This document shows, one piece after another, positions 55,601 through 64,000 of a stretch of 64,000 nt of DNA. The notes below the pieces were generated by a model. It saw only the letters and a program-made list of their open reading frames with translations, searched no databases and was not told where the DNA came from. The first letter of the stretch is position 1; every line of letters begins with the position of its first letter. A program made the position numbers and the translations under genes. The stretch is from contig JAEHOE010000020.1 of NCBI GenBank assembly GCA_016858145.1, positions 620,001-684,000 on the forward strand, written 5' to 3'. Origin of the DNA: Edaphochlamys debaryana (taxonomy: Eukaryota > Chlorophyta > Chlorophyceae > Chlamydomonadales).

Positions 55601-58600
55601 GCACGCGCTGCATGCACGGGCACAGGGGGGCAGCTTCGCACGGAACACAGCGTTGGACCGAGTCACAGCCACAGCCGAGCACAGACCACCACGTACGCAA
55701 CCTTCCCCTCCCCTGCCTCCTCTCCGCCTGCCTCGTACCCCAGCTCCGCACTCCGCTTGCCCCACGCACCTTGCTCCTCGCCGCCGCTGCCCCCCGCCTC
55801 CCTAGCGATCTGCTCCGCGTCCGCCTCGCTGACAGCCACCAGGAAGCTGCGCGCCTGCAGCTCCCGCCGCACCGCCAGTAGCTGGCCCACGTACGGCACC
55901 AGGATCACGATGTCATCTGTACGGCAGGGCACAGTACGGCAGTGAGTGACCCTGGTCTAAGAGACGCCCATCGTCCACAGTGCAAGATATTTTACCAGAG
56001 AGAAGATCCCATTAATAAGGCCCACCAAAGCGGCCCCACAAGACGGTTCCGCCCGACCCACCCGCCCGACCCACCCGTCTTGTAGCCCTGCTGCAGCAGG
56101 TACCGCGCCGTCAGCACCGCCGCCTGCGCCTCCCAGGGGTTGCTGCGGGAGCGGCTGCCCGCCTCCTCGCCCGAGTCCCCTGAGTCCGGGCGGTCGTGGT
56201 CCCACAGGAATAGGGGGTGGACCATGCCGCGCACGGGCGGGTAGGCCTGCGCCGGGTGGGTGTGGGGTGCGACACTTGTTTGCATGGGCGGGCTCCATGG
56301 GTGGGCACAAGCGATGGGTCCAGCCTGCCCCGCGCAAACCCGGCCATCAAGCGACTAGCTAGCTGACGCTGCGGACGTCCGCACCTTCACGCTGGGGTTG
56401 TCGACCAGGTGCGGGTAGATGGGCTGGATGAGCGCCCGGATCTGCGGCCGCATGCGCCGCTGCTGGCTCAGGCGCTCCACGGGGAAGGCGCTGGTGACGA
56501 GGCGCTCGATGAGGGACACATCCAGGTCGTAGCCCCTGGCAAGGGGCGAGCAGGGGAGGCTAGGAAGGAGGAGGGGTGGGCGGCGAGGCGCTTTCCTTGC
56601 TCACATGTGCTGAGTGCTCTAGGCACGTGCTAGGGGCGGAGTCTCTCACACTCGCCCCCAACCCACTTCTTGCTGTAGGCCTGCAGCTCGAACGTGTTGA
56701 CCTTGGGCCTAAGCTGCTCGTGGTCACCTGGGGGCGGAGGGGCACATACACGCGTGCGTTGACACTCCTTGGAAGCCCTCCCTGCCCCCACACCCTTCGC
56801 GCGGGCGGCGGGCACACAAACAACAATAGGCAAGCGCACGGGGAGCACGCGGGCAGCCACGTGTATGTTGGACTTCGCTGTGTTCAGGAAACCCTCCCGG
56901 TCCCCACCAATGAGCACCAGGTGCTCCACGCTGGGCACCAGGCAGGCAAGCACGTGCGCCTCGGACACCTCGGCAGCCTCCTCCACGATCACCACCTGCG
57001 GGGAGAGGGTCGCGGAAGGGCGGTAGTCAGGCGGTTGGGCACGGGGCAACCCGCCGGGATACTGATAAGGCACGTGCGTGGAAGGGGTTGACGTGCGGGG
57101 CAAGGGGCAAAATTGCGGGGCGCATGGATGGTTAAAGGCGCACGCCCCGTAAGGGCTGCGCGCGGTCCAGATAGAGGACGATGGCAGTTGCAACTCTTGC
57201 AAGGCCGGCATCGGCATGCCGGATACTGGCCTGTTGCCGCCGCATTCTCAACTACCCTCCTGGCCGCCTGCAAACCGAGGGCCGCACGCACCTTGGGCGC
57301 CAGCGCGCGGATGAGCTGCTGGCTGCCCGCCAGGCCTGTGGTGGTCATGCCCACCACCCGCGCCTTCCGCAGCTCCTCCAGCTTCAGGCGGTCGTGCTCA
57401 ACCTGACGGGGCGGGGGCGGGGCAGGGGCGGGGCGGGGGCGGGGCGGGGTCAGGGAAGGGAGAGCCGGAGCCTTTGCAGCCTGGTAACCAAAAGCCAAGG
57501 GCGGCAACTCCCTAAACCCTCCTCTCCAACGCCACCCACGTTCTGCGCCTCAACCGCGGCCCTCAGCTCCCCCTGCCGCGCCTCCACCTCTGAAGCCAGG
57601 GCCGCCAGCCGCAGGCGCCTCAGCTCCCGGTACAGCCGCCAGCGCTCGGTACTGCGGGCGGGCAGGCGGAGAGGCGGGCAAAGGTCGAGGCAAGGAGTCA
57701 GAGGGCACAGCGGACACTGGGGGAATGGCCCGAATGGGCGGGGGCTGTAGGTCACGGCAAGATACTGTCCAAAGCACAGACAAAACCATGCTCAAACAGG
57801 TAGGCTAATGCATACCGCACCTGCTCATCTCCCACACGGACTCGGCCTCCAGCAGCTGCTCCAGCGGCCGGTCGCCGCGGACCATCGCCGCCAGCGCCGC
57901 CTCGTTCAGCACACCCCCGCTGCCGACCCCGCCGCCTCCTCCCAGGTCCTCTTCCTCCCACTCCGCCCCCTCCTCCTGCTGCCCCTCCGCCGCCCAGCCC
58001 TCCGCCAGGAGCTCCTCCAGGGCGGCCTCCGCCTGCCGCCCGGCCGCCCGCACGTCCGGGGCAGCCTCCGCCTCCACCTCTGCCGCCGGGTCCTCCTCAA
58101 CCGCTTCGAGCGCCTCCGCCTGCTCCCGCCCGGCGCCTCCTTCCTCCCCGCCCTCCCCGTCCTCGCTCTCGCCCTCGTCCTCCCAATCCTCCTCCAGACC
58201 CTCCTCCTCCTCCGGCATGGGGAAGCCCGATGCATTGGCCGCCAGTCGGCCCAGGCGGTGGTCGGACCTGGGGTTACCCTGCAGCCAGTCGACCACCAGG
58301 TCCCGCACGCCGGCCGTGTTGCGAGGCAGCAGCCCGCGCGCGAAGGAGGCGCGGAGGCGCGGGGGCACGTCCCGGCACTTGTGCAGCTGCGGCCAGGTGA
58401 GGGAGACGGGCGCGTGCTGCCGCTCGTTGCGGCCGCTGTATCGCCGCTGCGGGGCCCTCGGGCCAGTGACGGCCCCGGTGGCCTCGGCCCTGCAAGGAAG
58501 GAAGCGGCGGGGCGCGTGCGGTGGGGGTGGCATGGCTGGGAGGACAGGTGCGGCAACGGAACTGTTGCGACCGTTGTGGTACGCCCGCCGCGTGTGGGCT

Positions 58601-61600
58601 ATTGCGCAATCTGCCGGACCTGCACATTTTTACCCGTCACCACTTCCCACCTGGTCTCCTCCAGCAATCCCAGCAGCTCTGCCTGAATGTCCCTCAGCGC
58701 CTCGCGAGCTTGGAAGTAGGCCCGGCCGGGGTGGGGCTGCGAAGCAAAGAGGGCGCGCTTCAGACTTCAAAAGTCAGTCAGAGGGCGCGCGCCCACTCCT
58801 ATCAAGCTCGGCTGCATATTAGGGAGAGTGCGCACCAGCCAGAACACCAGTTTGGACTGCATGCGGACACTCACCCACCGCCATCACACACCTTTACCCG
58901 GACTCCCGAGCTCCGCACCCCTCCCATGCAAGCCTCACCCGGTCGACCTTGCTGTACAGCATGTACGGCTGCAGCCGCTCGCTCCTGCAGTTGCCGCCCA
59001 CGCGCACCATGTCCTGCACCCCCGCCCCCAGCAGCCCCTCCATGTACTGGTCCAGCGCGTGGTTGGTGAACGTGACCACAAGAACCGTGCCCACGGCCGG
59101 GAGCGGGCCGCGGGCAGGGGAGGCGCCGCCGTCGGGGCTGGGAGAGAAGGCGCTGGTCGCGCTGGTTGTGGCGCTCTTGCTCTGGTCGCCTGTGCGTGGC
59201 GGTGGGGGGGTGTATGTGTGGGGAGGGAACGCAGAGACTCAGGTAGGGCCACGGTCAAGGCAGGAGGCGTTGCGGCGGCTAGGATGGCCATGATTTCATG
59301 AATTTCGGAGGCCGCTTGAGGTGAAGGGGGGCAGGCGGCAAGACTTAAGTGCGAAGGGGGGGAGTAGATTCAAACCAACCTCTGCTGTCCAGGTTTTACT
59401 TTCGGCGTCGATCCTCACATGTCCCGCTCACCTCCGGTCGTGTTGGCCAGCAGCAAGCGGGTGGCCTGAATTGACACATAGGTCTTGCCTGCATGGGAGG
59501 AGGGGGATCCCATGCTTGTCGCATGTCACACATCAATTCAGCGTCCATTCACCGCTGACTAACCAAACCTTCGATTGCCGCCACCCAAGCTCAGGGCCGC
59601 GCTCACCTGTGCCGGGCGGCCCCTGGATGACCGCCAGCTCCTGCGTCAGGAAGGCCCGCAGCGCTGCCGCCTGGGCCTGGTCCAGGGAGGTGGAGGCCAC
59701 CAGGGCCTCTGTGGGGAAGGCGGAGGGGGCGGCCAGCGGCACCGACCGCAGCTGCTGAGCCAGCCTGCAGGGGCCGGAGGGGAGGTAGGAGCGTGAAGGC
59801 GACGGGGAAGGTAGGCTACTGCTGGGTGGGGCCGTAGGGCCAGGGCTCAAGGCAGGGAAAGGGCCTGCGATCCCTCATACCCCGCACCTGGTGGCCTCGT
59901 CCGCGCCCAGGGCGTCTGGCTTCGCGGTGTCAGTGAGGGAGCTCAGGTCGTACACGGCACCGTCCTGGGGCCAACAGACAGCGTAACGCCAAGTAGTGGG
60001 AGGCCTCCAGGGTGCTCTAGGTACGCTCAGTGTACCGGCAAAGTACTCCCAGCCCGCGCTCTCCCGCATTCCACTCACCCTCAGGTAGGCGGGCAGCCCC
60101 GGGCGCGCGGGCCCCGAGGGGGGCCACTCGGTTGGCAGCAGGTGCTCCGCCAGGGGCAGCGGCGAGCGGGCCATGTCCTGGGCGGTGAGGTTCCAGGTGG
60201 GGGTAACACACGGGGCTCGAAGGAGATAGCGGACAGCTCAATCCACAGCCGTCAGGCTGCAACCCTATGAGCGGAAGCCGGGGCCGTTGAGCGCCTGCGC
60301 CCCCACCTGCAGCGCCTTGAGTATGGGGCGGTATGCAAAGAAGGAGTTGCGGTCCTGCACCAGCACCACCTCCTGCCCCGGCCCCGCCCGCGTGATGAGC
60401 GCGTCCAGCACCGCACCGTGGGAGCCGCGCTCCAGCCTGGGAAGGGGAGGTGGGGGCGGAGGGTGGGGATCTGTAGCAGACACGCTCCCCGCCTCAAGGA
60501 TACGGAGGCGATGACGCACGAGAGTGGGGTTCCTGTCAAGTCTAGACCTGCCTTTTAAGATGCATCTACTACAGGATCCAGGAACGGGGGACGGAGAGAC
60601 GTCCCGAGGCACCAAGCGACTGCTGAGCTGGGAGCCCACTAGGCAGATGAGACGCGCCCGAACACACCTGATGTCCACGACCGCTCGTAGGGTCTTCCGG
60701 TCCATCTCCTCCTGCCGCCGCTCCACCGCCGCCATGACCAGCTGCGGCTCCGCGGCTCCGCCCGGCGGCTGCCAGGCCAGCAGCAGCAGGGTCCCGGCCT
60801 GCAGGGCGCGGGAGGCCGCCCACCAGTGCCGCACCTGGGCCTCGGTGGAGAGGCGCGCCGGGGCCTGCAGCGACACCTGCCGAGGCGGTGAAAGAAAGGC
60901 AGTTGAAGAATTAAGGCAGCAGGCAAGCGTGTGGCAGCCGTGTGCTGCGCATGACTGCCTCACCCGGATGCAGTCGTCCGCCAGGCCCTCCAGCCGCACG
61001 TCCCGGTAACAGCGCAGGTCCGACCTGGGGCCCGCCTTGGGCCCGCTTGCTGGCCTCCGCCCCTGCACAACAGAGCCACCGCGTGATGGGCACAACATGG
61101 TGGGCACAACATGGTGGGGCCCGTTCTCTTGTCGTCTCACACACTTGTGATGTGGCAACTCAGTGTGGGTGGCACAGAGAGCCAAGCAAGCTGCAAACGC
61201 AGGCTAGCAGTAGCAGGCTTGAGTTACTGAGGGCCAGGCCGCACCTGACGGTCCGCAGCGGTGGCCGCGGTCAGGCCGCCCGAGTCCATCATGTCCTGCA
61301 CCGCCGCCGCCAGAGGGGCGGTCACGTCGTGCCTCAGCAGCCGGAACAGAGCGTCCAGCCGGGCCCAGGCGGGCCCACGGCCCCGCAGCCAGTCGGGCAC
61401 GCAGTCAGCCCTGGGGCAGAGGAGGGTGGCGGCGGCGAGCGGGCCTTGTACGGGGTCGCTCTTGCGTTTCGTGATCAGGACTTGACTAGGAACAAGTTGC
61501 TGCTGCGGGCTGCTGAGGTATCGCGGTATGGGATGGTATCAGGTATGGCTGGGCACAGCAGACCCACCGGTTTGGCGGCAGGTAGGGGCGCGTGCGGCAC

Positions 61601-63258
61601 AGCAGCTCCTCCAGGGGGGGCTGCAGCTGCACCTGGGTGAAGTCGTCGCAGTCGTTGCCGTGGCGGGGGCCGCCGGGCCGCTCGGATCCCGGTAGGGAGT
61701 CGGGGCGGGCGGCCTCCAGGTCGGCGGGGGTGGCGGGACGCTTGGCGTTGACGGTGGTGGGGGCAGCCAGGCCCACGCCCAGCATGCTGGCGGGCGAGGG
61801 TGCGTGCGGCAGCGAGTCAAGGAATTAGCAGCCAAGCAAGGAATGAAGCGGCAAGCTCCGGTCACATAGGTCCCTGCGTTTCCACCCAAGGCGCACCTGC
61901 GGGCGTTGCGGATGGCCAGGAGCGTCCGCCGGGCCCTGCTCCCTCCGCCACCAACGCCACCACCTCCTGAGACTGCCGCTCCTCCCGCCTCCGCCGCCGC
62001 CAGCCGCTCCGCCGCCGCCAGCAGCCGCTCGCACGCCGCCCTCAGCGCCGCCGCGTCGGGGCTGCGCAGGCGCTGCCACAGCTGCACCGCCAGCGCCACC
62101 AGCAGCCCCGCCACCTCCAGCCAGGAGGAGTACGGCGGCAGGGCCTGGCGTGGAGGACGTGGGCAAAGAGAAGGTGGGACTCCGCCGCAGCGGCGGTCCC
62201 TTCAGCGCGGCCATGCCTGCGCCCAGCCTGCCACCATGCCTTGACTGATTGTGCACCCCAGCGTTTTCGGGTACCCAGGTCCCCCAGCTCCCCCCACCTG
62301 CGACACCGGCGGCCCCCGGGGCGACTGCGCCCTCAGCTCCTCCAGCCCCAGCGCCAGGGCGTGCAGGTTGGTGCAGCCCCGCACCGCCGAGAACAGGGAG
62401 TTGGCCCAGGGCCTGGCGGTGAGGTGCGAGCCCAGCGCCTCGTGCCCCAGCACCCCCAGCACCGGCAGCAGCTGGGGAAGGTGCTCGCGCAGCCGCAGAG
62501 CCGCAAGGGCGGGGTCCAGAGCCTGGCAGGAGGTGGGGCGGAGCGGTGGCAGCGGCACGGGTTGAGGGGTTTGAGCGCAGTGTGGTGACCACCCCTCTTG
62601 AAGGAAGCCCTGGTTGAAGCCCTCTTGCCGGCCCCCATGTATTGCCCTGCTCTGCCCTTGTCGCCTCCAGCCTAACAACCCAAGACCAATTGCCCCGGCC
62701 GTGCTTGTCTTCAACCCCGCTTGCCTCTGTGCCAGCGCCAGGGTCCGTCGCCTCCGCCAGCACTCCCTCCACGTACAGCCGCACGCCCTTGTCCCCAGCG
62801 CCGCCCTGCCCCAGCGCCTCGAGCACCTGCTCCACCTGCGCCCCCACGCCCCCATCCAGCACCTCTGTCGCCGCACGCGCCCATGCCTGCGCCTGGTGCG
62901 GCCTCAGGTCGTCGAAGCGAGAGAGCTGCTGGAAGCGCGCCAGAGGGGACGCGGCGTAGCCGGCACCGTCCGAAGTGGAACCGTCGCGGCGCCAGCCAGG
63001 GTCGCCGGGGCCGCTGCCTCGGCCGCGGCCGGTGCTGCCGCGCCCGCCGTGAGTGCCACGGCCCCGGCCGTTGCGGCCTCGACCGCGAGCATTCGCGAAG
63101 GGCCCGGTGGCGCTGCAGGTCCCAGGCAGACGGCGCCAGGAGCTCGAGTGCGAGCCTCTGGGCAGCAGAGGGCCGGGGAAAGCCGCTTCGAGACCGTGAA
63201 AGTTGGTAGCGAGCGCTCGGCGGGTCCCGGTGGGCCTGCCGCTCGCCGCCGAAAGCAT
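49469..63258 (-). CDS. ZNFX1-like SF1 helicase with NF-X1 zinc fingers, RING-like half-finger and RZ finger (full length)
   Basis: About 40 exons, estimated at 2,450 residues. ATG at 63258 opens MLSAASGRPTGTRR, then an RGG-type Arg-Gly stretch and the head helix SPLARFQQLSRF. Helical exons at 62.5-60.3 kb precede an SF1 (UPF1-type) helicase. Walker A GPPGTG|KTYVSIQ is split by an intron at about 59.61/59.49 kb. VVTFTNHALDQ follows at about 59.05 kb, Walker B VVIVEEAAEV at about 56.99 kb, GDHEQLRP at about 56.72 kb, SQQRRMRP at about 56.46 kb and RINVMLSRA at about 55.0 kb. NF-X1 fingers span 54.6-52.5 kb, the RING-like exon about 52.27-52.12 kb, a poly-Ala exon about 51.2-50.9 kb, and the RZ finger ends at TGA, 49469. 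Animal ZNFX1 binds RNA and acts in antiviral defence and small-RNA inheritance. At about 54,539-54,542 four extra bases break the frame between GGCNEP and CGQPLPCGHTC: an allele lesion or an assembly error. Confidence 0.85.
51941..52279 (-). other. RING-like half-finger, unit 5
   Basis: Two exons carry DPLVALPCGHAYTASTLDAW and, after an intron, KCCPDCR, followed in the next exon by EPIRGVRRYGRATHKAALD. This order is the conserved C-terminal block of NF-X1/ZNFX1 proteins (PCGH...CPDC..PIR). The short units keep it almost unchanged. Confidence 0.85.
52542..54640 (-). other. NF-X1 zinc-finger region, unit 5
   Basis: Exons encode repeated C-x-H-x-C modules: CGQPLPCGHTC, CHTDDPRHEHALCTKPCDR, LHQPCLHPCDKLCHEDCGPC, PQCGHVLTVPCDE, CRQPCGCTLPGCGHTC, CREPCECNLACGHYC, CHQGQPCPACTREC, CKWECEHQGRCGAPC and CGHRCPGLCGEPCP. 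The short units retain only the last two or so, beginning at the CEHQG module. Confidence 0.88.
54994..59766 (-). other. SF1 helicase core, unit 5
   Basis: Carries all the diagnostic SF1B (UPF1-like) motifs noted in the gene entry. A long acidic insertion (58.2-57.85 kb) lies between the first motifs and Walker B, as is common in ZNFX1 proteins. No trace of these exons exists in units 1-4. Confidence 0.88.
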
Positions 63259-63592
63259 GGCTCTTCAGCAGCCTGTCGTGTGCTTTGTTGTTTAGCACAC
63301 TTGGTGGACGCGTGAATCATTGGTCGGCTTGATGTCCGAATAGGTCTCGAGGCAACGCCCGTGAACGATCCTGGCCCCCGCCGTGAATATCACGGCCGTT
63401 CGACGGTGCCGAGGGACTGGAGCCGGAGCGCTCCGCATCCCGGCCGGCCAGGCTAAGCTTTGCTCTACGCGAGCTGGGGCAAGCCCTGATACCATCCATG
63501 CGACACGCGCCCCAAACGAGTACGTCCGCCAGTCCTTGCCGCGCAACGACTCTACTCGTCTCCACACCCTTCGCGCACTCCCGGCGCCTGCG
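63259..63592. promoter_or_regulatory. Divergent promoter, unit 5
   Basis: 334 bp separate the ZNFX1-like ATG from the ATG of the plus-strand ubiquitin-like gene. It contains a perfect inverted repeat CCGTGA-ATA-TCACGG at 63,381-63,395, a possible binding site for a dimeric factor. No TATA box is evident. Confidence 0.5.
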
Positions 63593-64000
63593 ATGCTGCC
63601 TCGCAGCCTCGCCAGCGCTGGCGGCCTCGCCGGCAGGGCCGGACGCAGCGGCCAGCTCGCTGCGCCGGCACTTCGGGCGCCTGGACACACCACTCCGCGT
63701 GGTCCCTCCCGCCCCGCAACGGCCGTGCTCCGCAGCCCCCGCATTCCCCTGGCGGGTGACGGCCGCGCGTGCGGTCGCCTGGCGCGTGCGGCCCTGGGCG
63801 GAGGCGGTGGGGGCTCCCGTGAGCTCGGAGCGGCTGGGGAGGAGCGCAGCCCGCCCGAGAGGCCCACTGCGGAGGCCAACCCGATGCCGGGAAGCCTGGA
63901 CTTCCTGAGCCGCGAGGTGGGCGAAGGGGTGGAACGGGTTGCGGGTCTCGGCACGCACGGGTGGGGCGTGCAGGGGCAAGCCGGCTTGTGTGCCCTGTGG
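63593..64000 (+). CDS. First exon of a second ubiquitin-like gene (cut by window edge)
   Basis: ATG at 63593 opens MLPRSLASAGGLAGRAGR and runs 108 codons to LDFLSRE, followed by a GT donor at 63,917. Length, composition, phase 0 and the LDFL(A/S)RE|GT ending match exon 1 of the unit 4 ubiquitin-like gene. Its position divergent from the ZNFX1-like gene is the same. The ubiquitin-like core would lie beyond the right edge, so the product is inferred from exon 1 and synteny. Confidence 0.65.
   Translation, partial: MLPRSLASAGGLAGRAGRSGQLAAPALRAPGHTTPRGPSRPATAVLRSPRIPLAGDGRACGRLARAALGGGGGGSRELGAAGEERSPPERPTAEANPMPGSLDFLSREVGEGVERVAGLGTHGWGVQGQAGLCALW

Overview
The window is nuclear DNA from a green alga, most likely a volvocine chlorophyte (Chlamydomonas/Volvox relatives). 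The evidence is very high GC, genes cut into many small exons by short GT-AG introns, TGTAA-type polyadenylation signals, and a long Ser-Pro-rich cell-wall glycoprotein gene with a pherophorin-like C-terminus. No organelle, bacterial or viral gene set is present.

Most of the window is a tandem array of one gene module. Each module has a minus-strand gene related to ZNFX1 (NF-X1 zinc fingers, a RING-like half-finger and a C-terminal RZ finger). Head-to-head with it, on the plus strand, lies a ubiquitin-like gene or its first-exon remnant. Five modules are seen. Unit 1 (0.7-9.9 kb) carries a nonsense codon, a 2.8-kb insertion and a LINE fragment. Unit 2 (11.4-16 kb) carries a 4-bp frameshift. 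Unit 3 (17.4-22 kb) carries a different 4-bp frameshift. Unit 4 (43.0-48.6 kb) is the best preserved short copy and is paired with a complete ubiquitin-like gene ending in LRGG. Unit 5 (49.5-64 kb) is the full-length SF1-helicase ZNFX1-like gene of about 40 exons, with the first exon of a second ubiquitin-like gene cut by the right edge. The short copies keep the N-terminal head and the zinc-finger C-terminus of the full gene but lack the whole helicase. Sequence at 1-700 resembles the inter-unit spacer, so the array probably continues to the left.

Between units 3 and 4 sits an unrelated plus-strand gene (25.0-39.65 kb) for a secreted modular wall protein. It has a signal peptide, an exon cassette repeated three times (with PAN/Apple-like Cys-rich domains in two of them), a large Ser-Pro domain built on a 48-bp minisatellite, and a pherophorin-like C-terminus. 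I reconstruct about 30 exons with consistent phases. Two apparent frameshifts remain.

Mobile DNA includes a 2.8-kb insertion with 31-bp direct repeats carrying an intact six-exon gene of unknown function, a 5'-truncated LINE with a 12-13 bp target duplication, a 1.1-kb foldback element in intron 1 of the wall-protein gene, and three 4-bp insertions of the form XYZ-N-XYZ that look like excision footprints of a DNA transposon with a 3-bp target duplication.

The most interesting proposal is that a ZNFX1-type RNA helicase/E3-like protein and a conjugatable ubiquitin-like modifier form a co-inherited divergent pair that has been amplified, as immune gene clusters often are. The arrangement is read directly from the sequence; the functional link is inference.
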